A stretch of 44,655 nt of DNA from Segetibacter sp. (GCA_028288505.1 JAQBNN010000198.1:1-44655); one strand, 5' to 3'; shown: positions 1 to 8,709, numbered from the stretch's first letter. Translations and numbers: made by a program. Notes: generated by a model not told the origin, from the sequence alone.

Positions 1-15
1 CTGGCTCAAAAAAAA

Positions 16-1524
16 CTACTTGATATACTTGCCAACTACCGGCAGCTTTTGAAACTCGCTCTTTTCTACAAACAAAATAAACCTGAGGTAAATAAATAAC
101 AGGAAAACAGCAAGGGCTAACGATACCAATAAGTGCGGCGCAAAATAAGTAACACCTGTATGAATAAAATATAAAGCAACTGCGATGAACATGTAAGCAA
201 GCAACTTTTTCCATGCGTAAGGAACGCGGTATTCTTTCTGTCCCCAAACAAAACTTATAACCATCATCGAACCATAACAAAAGAACGTAGCCCACGCACA
301 TGCAAGAAATCCATAGGTAGGAATGAAAACAATATTGATAAGAATTGTGATGGCTGCACCTATTAAAGTAATGTAAGCGCCGGCCTTTGTTTTATTGCCC
401 AACTTATACCAAATACTAAGGTTGTAGTAGATGCCAAGGAACATGTTGGCAAGCAAAAGTATTGGAACAATACCTAGCCCAACCCAGTACCTTTCATCGC
501 GTATAAAGTATTTTAATACTGGTAAGAAAAGACTCACTACTAAAAACATTACACTGATAGTTATGACGAAAAACTTCATTACACGTGCATAAATGCGCTG
601 CGGATTCGCACCTTCCGACTGCTTGAAAAAGAAAGGTTCTGCACCCATTCTGAATGCTTGGATAAACAACGAAATAAGAATAGATAATTTGTAGCACGCA
701 CTATAAATACCAACCTGCTCATCCTTAAAAATATTATCTCCGGGTACCAGCCAGCGAAGCATTAAGCGATCAAATGTTTCATTGATCATTCCACCCATAC
801 CTGCTATTATTAGTGGCATTGAGTAAATCATCATCTCCTTCCACAACTTTGTGTTGAACTCCACTTTCACCGACCCGATCTGGTTCATTAATAGTAATAA
901 AGTGAACCCTGATGCAAGCACGTTGGCAACAACAATATAAGTAACCGGGTTAACGTCAGTACGATAAAAATAACTGATCCAATGGTTAGGATTTGCTTCT
1001 AAAATTTCAGGGCAGTAAGAAAGAAAAAATACCGTTGCCGCAATATTAATAAGGATACTTGCTATACGAATAAAGGCAAACTTCTTCGGCCTCCCCTCTT
1101 GCCTTAGCTTAGCAAACGGCAAGGTTGTAATGGCATCAAAAGCAATTACAACTATGGTTAATTGAATTAACTGCGGGTCATTAGGAACGCCGGCAAAAGC
1201 AGCGATCTGCGTTTGAAACGTCCATAAAAGAAACGAAAAAAGGATAGTTGAAATAAACAGTGAAATGCTTGCAGTGCTATAAACACTATTCTCATATTCC
1301 TTGCGTTGAGAGAAGCGGAAATAAGCCGTTTCAAAGCCATAGGTAAAAAGTACATTCAGCAAAGGAATAGCAGCATACACCAAACTCATTTTACCGTAGT
1401 CTGCAACAGCCAACACAGAAGCGCTGGTAAGGTAAGGCGTTAATAAATAATTTATAAAACGGGCAGCAATCGAGCTTACTCCATACCACATCGTTTGCCC
1501 TGCCAGCTTTTTAATTCCGCTCAA
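16..1524 (-). CDS. Lipopolysaccharide/oligosaccharide flippase (MOP superfamily)
   Basis: A 502-residue integral membrane protein with about a dozen hydrophobic segments spread over its whole length, the pattern of Wzx/RfbX-type flippases that move lipid-linked glycans across the inner membrane. The N-terminus (GIKKLAGQTMWYGVSSIAAR) and the GMGGMINETFDRLMLRWLVP stretch near residues 240-260 are typical of the Bacteroidota members of this family. The length is normal and both ends lie inside the window. A TAnnTTTG promoter motif sits 21 bases upstream of the start. The next upstream gene is a peroxidase in the same direction with no obvious functional link. The family is clear; the glycan substrate is unknown. 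Confidence 0.85.
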   Translation of the reverse strand: MSGIKKLAGQTMWYGVSSIAARFINYLLTPYLTSASVLAVADYGKMSLVYAAIPLLNVLFTYGFETAYFRFSQRKEYENSVYSTASISLFISTILFSFLLWTFQTQIAAFAGVPNDPQLIQLTIVVIAFDAITTLPFAKLRQEGRPKKFAFIRIASILINIAATVFFLSYCPEILEANPNHWISYFYRTDVNPVTYIVVANVLASGFTLLLLMNQIGSVKVEFNTKLWKEMMIYSMPLIIAGMGGMINETFDRLMLRWLVPGDNIFKDEQVGIYSACYKLSILISLFIQAFRMGAEPFFFKQSEGANPQRIYARVMKFFVITISVMFLVVSLFLPVLKYFIRDERYWVGLGIVPILLLANMFLGIYYNLSIWYKLGNKTKAGAYITLIGAAITILINIVFIPTYGFLACAWATFFCYGSMMVISFVWGQKEYRVPYAWKKLLAYMFIAVALYFIHTGVTYFAPHLLVSLALAVFLLFIYLRFILFVEKSEFQKLPVVGKYIK

Positions 1525-1544
1525 AAAAAGTCATTTAATTAAAA

Positions 1545-1552
1545 CAAAAGTA
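1545..1552 (-). promoter_or_regulatory. Bacteroidota-type -7 promoter element for the flippase gene
   Basis: On the minus strand this reads TACTTTTG, an exact match to TAnnTTTG, with the start codon 20 bases further on. I see no good TTG at the expected upstream distance, so only half of the promoter is supported. Confidence 0.4.
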
Positions 1553-1589
1553 GCGGTAACAAAGTTATTGGGAGTAAAATTAGCAGCGC

Positions 1590-2621
1590 CTATTGCGAGA
1601 ACTTCCTATTGGTAAGTATAGTACTGTCGCTTAACGCATACATAAAAGCCTTTAACTGCCCGATCTCGAAATTGCTCAAAGGGATTTTGCTTTTAACAAA
1701 AGGATCAGTTGTCGGCCCGTTTACAACCTGGCTTCGGTAATGCTCCAAAACATTATCTAAATAAGGAAAGGTACCATCGTGCATATAGGGCCAGGTAAGT
1801 TGCACATTACGCAGAGAAGCTGTTTTAAATTTTAAAGAGTCGATGTTTTTGTTGGTAACCATCATCCTCCCCAAGTCCTTTGTATAAGTATTGAAAGGAA
1901 TGCCGATGTTACGAAAACTATGATCAGAAAAAAGTGGCTCCTTGTGGCAGCCGCCGCATTTATTTGCAAAGATCTCGTAACCTGATTGTTCTGAAATATT
2001 AAAGGTAGCCTCGTTACGCTTAACCTTATCGTACTTGCTATTGTTACTAACAATCATTAATAAAAACTGGCTGATAGCCTTCGTCATCCTGTCTTCATTA
2101 ATGGTTTCATCGCCAAAGGCATTTTTAAAGAGGCGCGGATACTCAGGATCAGTTCTTAATTTCTCAACAACTGCTGTAGTATTTTCCCCCATGTTGATAG
2201 GAGAATTAATATGGTTTACGTAAACCGATTCAAGTTTGTTAGTGGCACCGTCCCATCCAAATTCAGTTTGCCATGCAAGATTAACCAAAGGAGGCGCATT
2301 ACGTATAGTATGGGAGTTGTTATAGCCATGACTAAGATCGTGATTGTAAGTACCAAAGGCTGCAACTTGTTGGTGACAACTTTCACAAGAGTGATTTCCA
2401 TCCTTGCTTAACTTACCATCATAAAATAATTTCTTACCCAATAAAAATCCCTCTTCCGTTAAAGGATTCGATGAAAAATTATAAGCAGGTTGCGGCCAGC
2501 CTTGCGGCACCTCAAACTTTATTGCATTGCCAACTGCTACCTCTTTTTTCCTGCAGGCTTCCATTAGCCAAACGGCTAACGTAACTATTGCAACAAGTAA
2601 TATCGTGATCTTCTGTTTCAA
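1590..2621 (-). CDS. Di-haem cytochrome c peroxidase (CcpA/MauG family)
   Basis: A 343-residue exported protein with two c-type haem sites, CESCH at residues 79-83 and CGGCH at 222-226, each in the sequence context of bacterial di-haem peroxidases. These enzymes reduce hydrogen peroxide in the periplasm with electrons from small cytochromes; MauG relatives oxidise protein side chains instead. The N-terminus is a hydrophobic export signal ending near a Cys at residue 23 (MEAC), which may be a loose lipoprotein site. The length fits the family. It appears to be a single-gene unit: the flippase downstream is separated by 65 bases with its own promoter motif, and repeat copy 1 lies just upstream. 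Physiological substrate cannot be told from sequence. Confidence 0.88.
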   Translation of the reverse strand: MKQKITILLVAIVTLAVWLMEACRKKEVAVGNAIKFEVPQGWPQPAYNFSSNPLTEEGFLLGKKLFYDGKLSKDGNHSCESCHQQVAAFGTYNHDLSHGYNNSHTIRNAPPLVNLAWQTEFGWDGATNKLESVYVNHINSPINMGENTTAVVEKLRTDPEYPRLFKNAFGDETINEDRMTKAISQFLLMIVSNNSKYDKVKRNEATFNISEQSGYEIFANKCGGCHKEPLFSDHSFRNIGIPFNTYTKDLGRMMVTNKNIDSLKFKTASLRNVQLTWPYMHDGTFPYLDNVLEHYRSQVVNGPTTDPFVKSKIPLSNFEIGQLKAFMYALSDSTILTNRKFSQ

Positions 2622-2649
2622 TAAAATTTTATGTCTTACTTTTTTTGTT

Positions 2650-2699
2650 GACCAGCATTTTGTTTTTCATGGCCTCATCGTTGTGTCACTCACTTGTAC
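2650..2699 (+). repeat. Dispersed intergenic repeat, copy 1 (core class I, tail A)
   Basis: Complete core at 2676-2699 (CATCGTTG, TGTCAC, TCAC, TTGTAC) preceded by tail A starting GACCAGCATTTTG. Lies between the peroxidase start and the arfB stop. Confidence 0.85.
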
Positions 2700-2758
2700 T
2701 TTAAATCAAAATGCAACATTTCAAAATGAGAACCATATGGCAACGATCTCATCACACT

Positions 2759-3169
2759 TTATGAATAATCTTCACGCCTAACTTTCTTCCTTGCATTCTT
2801 TACAACTGCCTTCGTCTTCTTGCTTTCAATTCTTCTTTCCTTCGCAGCCCTCGACGGCTTTGTAGCTATTCGTGATTTCTTTTTTACCAGTGCCTGTTCT
2901 ATTAACTGGTTTATCTTTTTTACAACTTCCTGCTTGTTGCCCAACTGGTTTCGCTCTGTTTGAGACTTTACTAATAAAACACCTTCAGCAGTAATACGGT
3001 TTGCCAATTTTTCTTTTATTGTCGCTTTCTGTTCGTCAGTAAAGTATTGCGAATCTTCTACCGCCCAACGGCCTTCAACCATAGTTTCTACCTTATTTAC
3101 ATTCTGCCCACCTGCGCCCCCACTACGTGCAGTTGAAAACATTATTTCATCGTAAACTTCTACCTTCAT
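2759..3169 (-). CDS. arfB: Peptidyl-tRNA hydrolase ArfB (YaeJ), stalled-ribosome rescue
   Basis: A 136-residue release-factor-like protein. It carries the GGQ motif at residues 20-22 (SGGAGGQNVNK) that hydrolyses peptidyl-tRNA in the ribosome, and ends in a strongly basic tail of Lys and Arg that in this family enters the empty mRNA channel of stalled ribosomes. There is no codon-recognition domain, which separates it from RF1 and RF2. I start it at the ATG at 3167-3169 rather than at the upstream in-frame codon at 3220, because family members begin about 20 residues before GGQ and the longer version would run into dtd. It is divergent from dtd with only 33 bases between the two start codons. 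Confidence 0.9.
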   Translation of the reverse strand: MKVEVYDEIMFSTARSGGAGGQNVNKVETMVEGRWAVEDSQYFTDEQKATIKEKLANRITAEGVLLVKSQTERNQLGNKQEVVKKINQLIEQALVKKKSRIATKPSRAAKERRIESKKTKAVVKNARKKVRREDYS

Positions 3170-3202
3170 CTTTATAAAGATACAAGTAAAACTTTTTTGA
3201 TA

Positions 3203-3655
3203 ATGCGGGTTGTGATCCAAAGAGTAAGTGAATGTTCTGTAACTGTTGAAGGTAACATTACAGGCAAAATCGATACAGGTTTGTTAGTGTTGCTGGGCGT
3301 TGAAGATGCAGACCAGGAAGAAGACATCGAATGGTTAAGCAATAAGATTATCAACCTAAGAATCTTTAATGACGAAATGGGTGTAATGAATAAAAGCTTG
3401 ATTGATGCCGGCGGCAACATTCTGCTGGTGAGCCAATTTACCCTACATGCAAGCACCAAAAAAGGAAACCGCCCCTCTTACATAAAAGCTTCAAAAGCTG
3501 AATTTGCAATACCGATGTATGAAAGAATGATAGCACGACTCGAATCAGCATTAGGTAAAAAAATTGAAACAGGCATTTTTGGAGCAGACATGAAAGTGAG
3601 TCTTGTAAACGATGGGCCGGTAACAATTATCATCGACAGCAAGAATAGGGAATGA
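3203..3655 (+). CDS. dtd: D-aminoacyl-tRNA deacylase
   Basis: A 150-residue protein matching Dtd over its full length. The two signature motifs that form the active site at the dimer interface are present: SQFTLHA at 77-83 and NDGPVT at 136-141. The enzyme removes D-amino acids, and glycine from tRNA-Ala, from mischarged tRNAs. The start is the ATG at 3203 giving MRVVIQRV, the usual N-terminus; a TTG six bases upstream in frame is unlikely. A MazG-like gene follows in the same direction after 71 bases, so the two may be co-transcribed. It shares a 33-base divergent intergenic with arfB, putting two tRNA quality-control genes back to back. Confidence 0.93.
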   Translation: MRVVIQRVSECSVTVEGNITGKIDTGLLVLLGVEDADQEEDIEWLSNKIINLRIFNDEMGVMNKSLIDAGGNILLVSQFTLHASTKKGNRPSYIKASKAEFAIPMYERMIARLESALGKKIETGIFGADMKVSLVNDGPVTIIIDSKNRE

Positions 3656-3726
3656 TTTGAAGGAAAGAAGGAAAAATTCATGAATAATTAATTAACGCAA
3701 ACGTATTGGAACCAAAAACAAGAACA

Positions 3727-4059
3727 ATGGACCTAACAATTAAACAAGCACAGGTAAACGTAGATGAATGGATAAAGACTGTAGGCGTACGGTACTTTAA
3801 TGAACTTACTAACCTAGGCATGTTAATGGAGGAAGTTGGCGAGCTAAGCCGACTGATAGTTCGTAAATACGGCGAGCAATCTTTCAAGGAATCGGATAAA
3901 GGAAAAGATCTATCAGATGAAATGGCAGATGTATTGTGGGTGCTTATTTGCCTGGCCAACCAAACCGGTGTAGATCTTTCTACGGCTCTGCAGAAGAACT
4001 TAGAGAAAAAGAACCTCCGAGACAAAGACCGTCATAAGAATAATGAAAAGTTGTACTAG
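3727..4059 (+). CDS. MazG-like nucleotide pyrophosphohydrolase
   Basis: A 110-residue single-domain protein with the helical metal-binding signature of the MazG/dUTPase-like superfamily: EEVGEL at 35-40 and DEMADVLW at 64-71, which supply the acidic magnesium ligands. Such proteins hydrolyse nucleoside triphosphates to monophosphates and are often house-cleaning enzymes; the preferred nucleotide is not predictable. The start is placed at the ATG at 3727, since the upstream TTG at 3706 would add only seven unconserved residues. It probably sits in one transcript with dtd. The C-terminal tail is rich in Lys and Asn. Confidence 0.85.
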   Translation: MDLTIKQAQVNVDEWIKTVGVRYFNELTNLGMLMEEVGELSRLIVRKYGEQSFKESDKGKDLSDEMADVLWVLICLANQTGVDLSTALQKNLEKKNLRDKDRHKNNEKLY

Positions 4060-4129
4060 CACTCCTTACAAGTTCATTTTACAGTCAGCTTTTTAAAGCG
4101 GAACCAAATTCAATACTGCATTTCAGCTG

Positions 4130-4176
4130 AAGAGTGCGACGCAAGTAAAGCTGCAGGTAGTACAAATGTTGGCTAC
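4130..4176 (-). repeat. Dispersed intergenic repeat, copy 2 (degenerate, class II, tail A)
   Basis: Contains AAGAGTGCGACGCAA of the class II core, loses the CGATG end, then recovers the far end of tail A (ACAAATGTTGGCTAC), nearly identical to copy 19. An eroded but full-length copy between mazG and the next gene. Confidence 0.6.
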
Positions 4177-4332
4177 AAAAATATTCCCATACTTTTTTCC
4201 TTTACTCTTTTAGTAAACTTTTTTTCGAAAACTCCTATTCCTACTACAATTCAGGCCGCTCTTTGCAACTTTATAACAGCCGTTAGCATCTTTAAAGTGG
4301 ATAGAATATAATAACAATTCAAGCTAACGATT

Positions 4333-4578
4333 ATGATTTCACTATTACTCAGTTCTGCAATACAATACGGAGGAGCAATGTTGGTTGGTATTATTGTCGG
4401 TTTGCTCTTTAAAAGCTTTTTCGCTTCACAGGTTCAAAAGAAAATACGGGGTTACCAGGGCGACATTATTAGAAGCCATGCACGCATCCTGGAATTAGAA
4501 GCTCTAAACGACAGGCTGGAAAAGCGTTTACAAGGTGCAGAAACGACCTTTAAAAACGACCTGTTGGTTATGAACTAA
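4333..4578 (+). CDS. Small membrane-anchored coiled-coil protein, unknown function
   Basis: An 81-residue protein not assigned to a named family. Residues 8-30 form one hydrophobic membrane segment (GGAMLVGIIVGLLFKSFF), followed by a short basic stretch and a helical region (about 45-75) with the spacing of a coiled coil (ILELEALNDRLEKRL). The layout is that of a single-pass anchor with a cytoplasmic helix. It starts 75 bases before glyS in the same direction and could be its upstream partner, although a TAnnTTTG motif just before glyS argues that glyS also has its own promoter. Composition matches its neighbours, so it is probably a real gene. Confidence 0.65.
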   Translation: MISLLLSSAIQYGGAMLVGIIVGLLFKSFFASQVQKKIRGYQGDIIRSHARILELEALNDRLEKRLQGAETTFKNDLLVMN

Positions 4579-4637
4579 GAAGTCGATTTTAATCCGTACA
4601 CTACTACTTCCTATTTCATTTTACTAAAATTTCTTGG

Positions 4638-4645
4638 TAGGTTTG
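4638..4645 (+). promoter_or_regulatory. -7 promoter element before glyS
   Basis: TAGGTTTG, an exact TAnnTTTG match ending 8 bases before the glyS ATG; the -33 side is weak. If used, the transcript would be almost leaderless. Confidence 0.35.
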
Positions 4646-4653
4646 CCGCCATT

Positions 4654-6096
4654 ATGACGACGAACGAGAACAAATTCCAGGAGATTATTTCCCACGCCAA
4701 AGAATATGGCTTCGTTTTCCCCAGCAGCGAAATTTACGACGGCCTTAGTGCTGTATACGATTATGGCCCATACGGTAGCGAGTTAAAAAAGAACATAAGA
4801 GATTATTGGTGGCGATGGATGACCCAGATGAACGAAAACATCGTGGGCATTGACGCCGCTATTTTTATGCATCCAACTACATGGAAGGCCAGCGGCCACG
4901 TTGATAATTTTAGTGACCCTATGATCGACAACAAGGACAGTAACAAACGCTATCGTGTTGATCATATAATTGAAGGCCTTGCTGACACCCTAAGATCAGA
5001 AGGTAAAGAAACTGAAGCAGACAAGCTTTTGGCAGAAATGGATGCCCTGCTTGCAGCGGAAGACTTTGCAGGCTTAAAAGACCTTATTTACACCAGAAAC
5101 ATTAAATGCTCTGTAAGCAACACTTGTAACTGGACGGACGTTCGCCAGTTCAACCTCATGTTCTCAACAGAAATAGGAAGTGTAGCTGAAGAAGCAGATA
5201 AAATATACCTGCGCCCTGAAACCGCACAAGGAATTTTTGTTAACTTTTTAAACGTGCAGAAGACTGCTCGTATGAAAATACCTTTTGGTATTGCACAAAC
5301 AGGTAAGGCATTTCGTAACGAGATTGTAGCCCGCCAGTTTATATTTCGAATGCGTGAGTTTGAGCAAATGGAAATGCAATTCTTTATTCGCCCAGGCACC
5401 CAGAAAGAATGGTACGAATACTGGAAAGAGGCTCGCCTGCAATGGCACTTAAGCTTAGGTGTTAAACCGGAGAAATATCGCTACCACGATCACGTAAAGC
5501 TTGCGCATTATGCTGATGCAGCGCTTGACATTGAGTACGAATTCCCGTTTGGGTTTAAAGAGGTTGAAGGTATCCACTCAAGGACAGATTTTGACCTGAA
5601 GAACCACCAGTTGTACAGTGGCAAAAAAATGCAGTATTTCGATAACGAGATCAACCAGAATTATATCCCTTACGTAATTGAAACTTCTATTGGTTTAGAC
5701 CGCATGTTCTTACTGATCTTAAGCGAAAGTTATGCGGAGGAGAAATGGACGAAAGAAGACGGCACCGCAGACAGCCGGGTTGTAATGCGCATTCCTGCTA
5801 AGATTGCCCCTTTGAAGCTGGCAATACTACCGCTCACTAAAAAAGACGGCCTGCCTGATATTGCAAAAGAGCTAATGAACCAGTGCAAACCTTTCTTCCG
5901 TTGCTTTTACGAGGAGAAAGATACTATTGGAAAAAGATACAGAAGAATGGACGCAATAGGCACCCCTTACTGTGTTACTATTGACCACCAGACTAAAGAG
6001 GACCAAACTGTGACGATAAGATACCGGGATAGTATGCAGCAGGAAAGAATACCAATGAGCCAGGTAAGAGAATTGGTACAAGCGAATATGTTGTAA
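4654..6096 (+). CDS. glyS: Glycine--tRNA ligase, single-chain homodimeric type
   Basis: A 480-residue class II aminoacyl-tRNA synthetase that charges tRNA-Gly. The N-terminus (HAKEYGFVFPSSEIYDGLSA) marks the alpha2-type glycyl enzyme of eukaryotes, archaea and many bacteria rather than the alpha2beta2 E. coli form. Motif 2 is at 219-239 (KAFRNEIVARQFIFRMREFE) and motif 3 at 343-350 (ETSIGLDR). The C-terminal anticodon-binding domain covers about 385-478. A zinc-site region typical of this type lies around 150-160 (KCSVSNTCNW). The length is normal. A clear intrinsic terminator follows 14 bases after the stop. Confidence 0.96.
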   Translation: MTTNENKFQEIISHAKEYGFVFPSSEIYDGLSAVYDYGPYGSELKKNIRDYWWRWMTQMNENIVGIDAAIFMHPTTWKASGHVDNFSDPMIDNKDSNKRYRVDHIIEGLADTLRSEGKETEADKLLAEMDALLAAEDFAGLKDLIYTRNIKCSVSNTCNWTDVRQFNLMFSTEIGSVAEEADKIYLRPETAQGIFVNFLNVQKTARMKIPFGIAQTGKAFRNEIVARQFIFRMREFEQMEMQFFIRPGTQKEWYEYWKEARLQWHLSLGVKPEKYRYHDHVKLAHYADAALDIEYEFPFGFKEVEGIHSRTDFDLKNHQLYSGKKMQYFDNEINQNYIPYVIETSIGLDRMFLLILSESYAEEKWTKEDGTADSRVVMRIPAKIAPLKLAILPLTKKDGLPDIAKELMNQCKPFFRCFYEEKDTIGKRYRRMDAIGTPYCVTIDHQTKEDQTVTIRYRDSMQQERIPMSQVRELVQANML

Positions 6097-6110
6097 AACT
6101 TAAAAGAACA

Positions 6111-6140
6111 AAAAAATCCGGGTGAAAGCCCGGATTTTTT
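6111..6140 (+). terminator. Intrinsic terminator after glyS
   Basis: Perfect seven-pair hairpin (ATCCGGG, loop TGAAAG, CCCGGAT) followed by a T run and preceded by an A run. It could also work from the other side for the leftward gene ending at 6265. Confidence 0.9.
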
Positions 6141-6188
6141 TATATGTCTACTTTTAAAAAGTAACTGTTAGCTGAATAAAGATTTTCA

Positions 6189-6246
6189 GTACAAGTGAGT
6201 GACACAACGATGTTTAATTCTTATTCTTAAGATCGCTACCAAAATC
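6189..6246 (-). repeat. Dispersed intergenic repeat, copy 3 (class I, tail B)
   Basis: Perfect class I core at 6189-6212, then tail B beginning TTTAATTC and ending GCTACCAAAATC. It sits in a convergent gap between glyS and the gene ending at 6265. Confidence 0.85.
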
Positions 6247-6264
6247 ACTCCGAAACGTTCTCTG

Positions 6265-6660
6265 TTACTCAGAAAGTGAAGAAGAGCTTCTCCTTCTCTT
6301 TCGCCTGCCTCTTCTTTTCCTTGGGTTTGTATTCTCACTATTTAAAAGCCAGTAGGCTAAAGCGCCATACGATAGGCCGAGGGGAACAAAAGCGAAGCCT
6401 ATTGCGTACATTTTTAATTCTTTAAAATGCCACGCGGTAAAGAACATAATTACGGCCTCGAGCAACAAAATGGGCACGTTGCCATTGTCGAACGTTTTAA
6501 GGATGAACCTTTGTACTCCTGCAATTATAAAGAACAAACTGGCTATGCATACATAAATAGTTGTAGCCGTGTAGTTTTCCCTGTCGAACCATTTATTTAC
6601 CTGTATAAACAGCACAACTCCTGTAACAATATGTGCTATCTGCACAATCTTCTCTTTCAT
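6265..6660 (-). CDS. Small multi-pass membrane protein, unknown function
   Basis: A 131-residue protein with four predicted membrane helices (about 5-20, 33-52, 64-78 and 83-105) and a short, strongly charged C-terminal tail, RKRRGRRKRRR followed by a Ser run. I do not recognise the family. The tail probably faces the cytoplasm and might touch RNA or phospholipid. The start is 14 bases beyond the stop of the upstream flavoprotein gene, so the two are very likely one transcript. A link to redox chemistry is only suggested by that neighbour. The reading frame is clean and composition ordinary. Confidence 0.65.
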   Translation of the reverse strand: MKEKIVQIAHIVTGVVLFIQVNKWFDRENYTATTIYVCIASLFFIIAGVQRFILKTFDNGNVPILLLEAVIMFFTAWHFKELKMYAIGFAFVPLGLSYGALAYWLLNSENTNPRKRRGRRKRRRSSSSLSE

Positions 6661-6674
6661 CTTTTCAAACTTTT

Positions 6675-7403
6675 TTATCCATATAACTCAAGGTGGATAT
6701 CCTTTTTATCGTAACCAAGATCTAAAATTCGTTGTTTTGCTTCATCTACCATATTTTTCCAGCCGCATAAATAAAAATAGGATGGGGCCTTTTCTTTGAT
6801 AAGAATTTCTTCATAGAGGCTATGCACATAACCACGCTTTACAAAAGTATTGGTTTCAGGTTCACGCGAAAAGGTAGGCAGGTAATAAAAGTTTTCGATT
6901 TCCGATTGCAGCGCTTTCAGTTCCGCTCCGTAAAGCCAATCACATTCGAGCCTGCAGCCAAACAAAAGGTATAAGTTTTTATGAGGAATTTTATAGCGGT
7001 TAATATGCTGGAGCATGCTCCTGAAGGGCGCAACGCCAGTACCGGTACAAATAAAGAATATATCGCGATCCAGCTGCTCGGGCAATATAAAAACACCTTG
7101 CGGGCCACGAAGCAAAAGCTCACTTCCTTCACTCACCTCGTTAAACAAATAAGTAGTTCCCAAACCTCCTTCCAGCAGTACAATTACCAGCTCGATTACA
7201 TTGGTTCCATCGGGGGAAGAGGCAATTGAGTAACTGCGCCATCGCTTGTTCTTTTTCTCGTGTATTGGGAGATCGAGCGTAACAAATTGACCCGGCTTAA
7301 AGTCAAAGCTGTCTACTTCAGGTATTTGTATCCAAAATCTTTTAGTCGAGTTAGTTTCATTAATAATCTTGGTAACAACGCCAGTGCGCCAGGGTTCGAG
7401 CAT
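6675..7403 (-). CDS. FAD-binding oxidoreductase, ferredoxin/flavodoxin-NADP reductase type
   Basis: A 242-residue two-domain flavoprotein of the ferredoxin-NADP reductase superfamily. The N-terminal FAD-binding barrel carries RSYSIAS at 56-62, the usual flavin-contacting RxYS motif. The C-terminal nucleotide-binding half carries GTGVAPFRS at 121-129 and YLCGWKNMVDE near 206, which corresponds to the family's YxCGP region. There is no 2Fe-2S Cys cluster, so it is a plain reductase that passes electrons between NAD(P)H and a small carrier. The partner cannot be identified. It is the first gene of a probable two-gene transcript with the small membrane protein downstream. Confidence 0.85.
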   Translation of the reverse strand: MLEPWRTGVVTKIINETNSTKRFWIQIPEVDSFDFKPGQFVTLDLPIHEKKNKRWRSYSIASSPDGTNVIELVIVLLEGGLGTTYLFNEVSEGSELLLRGPQGVFILPEQLDRDIFFICTGTGVAPFRSMLQHINRYKIPHKNLYLLFGCRLECDWLYGAELKALQSEIENFYYLPTFSREPETNTFVKRGYVHSLYEEILIKEKAPSYFYLCGWKNMVDEAKQRILDLGYDKKDIHLELYG

Positions 7404-7532
7404 CGGTTAATTTTGTACAAAGTACAAATATGTGTTTACTGCAACAAATAAGATAAACAACACTAATAGTTGGGATTGTTGTAACAATGCAAGTAGTAGG
7501 CGATAGAGTACGAAGCAATTAGACATTTTTTT

Positions 7533-7576
7533 GATACCGGCTAATATTTTCATAGCGTCATCGTTGCGTCGCAATC
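7533..7576 (+). repeat. Dispersed intergenic repeat, copy 4 (class III, tail A)
   Basis: Core CATCGTTGCGTCGCAATC at 7559-7576, preceded by tail A starting GATACCGGC and containing TTTTCATAGC. Lies upstream of the flavoprotein gene and downstream of the tRNA genes. Confidence 0.8.
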
Positions 7577-7688
7577 CGTTCATCTTTTAGTTCAATGTGG
7601 AGCGTAAGGCTGTAGAATATAAAAAGGTAGAATGGTAAGACCTTGCATAAAAAGGAAAAGCCCACATTTCTGTGAGCTTTTCTTTAAG

Positions 7689-7763
7689 TCGGGGCTGCAA
7701 GATTCGAACTTGCGACCTCCTGCTCCCAAAGCAGGCGCGATAACCGGGCTACGCTACGCCCCG
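7689..7763 (-). tRNA. tRNA-Pro (anticodon UGG)
   Basis: Read on the minus strand, the acceptor CGGGGCG pairs with AGCCCCG except for one mismatch at the inner pair. The anticodon stem CCTGC/GCAGG encloses TTTGGGA, giving anticodon TGG. The T arm is GCAAG, TTCGAAT, CTTGC. CCA is not encoded. The initial C is normal for bacterial tRNA-Pro. Confidence 0.95.
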
Positions 7764-7786
7764 AAAATAAGATCCGGTTTTTTTAG

Positions 7787-7875
7787 CGGTGAGAGAGGGA
7801 TTCGAACCCTCGGTACAGTTTAACCCGTACGACGGTTTAGCAAACCGTTCCTTTCGGCCACTCAGGCATCTCACC
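7787..7875 (-). tRNA. tRNA-Ser (anticodon GCU)
   Basis: An 89-base class II tRNA on the minus strand. The acceptor GGTGAGA pairs with TCTCACC, and the anticodon stem ACGGT/ACCGT encloses TTGCTAA, giving GCT. A long variable arm of the serine type follows. CCA is not encoded. It lies 23 bases upstream of tRNA-Pro in the same direction, so the two are probably processed from one precursor. Confidence 0.95.
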
Positions 7876-8709
7876 TCACGTTATTTCAAAATTTCTATAT
7901 ATCAAAAGAACAACCCTCTTTCTGTTTCTCATCACCTTCGTTTTCTAAAGGGTGGCAAAAATAAGCGTATTTAGTATTACTTACCAAATGAAAATGAAAT
8001 TTTTTAAAAATTGTTTTACGAGTTCCTTCTAAGCTAACGGCAGAAGTACTAAAAGACATAAAAATTACATTTTCAATTGTTTATCTTCTTAGTAGACTTC
8101 TCGGGTTAGGAGGGTTATTGTCGTAAAGTCGAGGAAAATATTCTACTAATATGTAGATAATATAATGTGTTTCAATTCGAAACAGAAGTAACCATGGTGG
8201 TATCAAAATTGAAAAATAAAGTATTTATTATTTACCTTATTCGATTCTATGGTTGGATTAAAATCGCCGGGTTACAAAGACAACAATTTTGATCGCTCTT
8301 GCACGATCTATTATGCAGAAACCGAGGTTCGAGAAAGGCATAATAGAATGTCTTACGATCCTAAAACATTTACCAATCCTCGAAAATCCAATATTTCTTC
8401 CAAAAGCAAACAGCAATGGCTACTTTTTAATAAAGGGGGAAATACAAGCAAGAAAGAATATATAAATGAGAAACAGGCGAATTCGAATAAGTCTTGTTTC
8501 GGTTGCTTTAAAGCTAACTATTTTAGTTTTTATACCCTTAATACAAGCTTATTCGAGTTAAAATTTCATCTACAAAAATCAATAGTGTTAATAAAAATGT
8601 AGGAAAAAGGAAGTAAAAAATGGAAACTTTTTTTGGTGAGGGCAAGTGAAGTGTAAGGGAAAAACTAGAGCAAGCAACCCTATTAAAAATTACGACAAAC
8701 TATTAGTAT
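7876..8709. other. Long gap without a supported gene
   Basis: About 830 AT-rich bases between the tRNA-Ser start and the GT4 gene. The only long frame, 8249-8602 on the plus strand, would encode 117 residues rich in Lys, Asn and Ser with no recognisable fold, and I do not call it. No copy of the dispersed repeat, no integrase fragment and no duplicated tRNA end is visible. Confidence 0.5.

Noticed and set aside
4060-4332. Small RNA gene in the gap after mazG
   Set aside because: No promoter-terminator pair is visible; the conserved part is explained by degenerate repeat copy 2.
8249-8602. 117-codon plus-strand frame in the gap between tRNA-Ser and GT4
   Set aside because: Low-complexity Lys/Asn/Ser composition, no fold or motif, no ribosome site; probably chance in AT-rich DNA.
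7689-8709. Integrated element using the tRNA-Ser or tRNA-Pro 3' end
   Set aside because: No integrase, no duplicated tRNA end in the following 30 kb and ordinary composition in the glycan genes.
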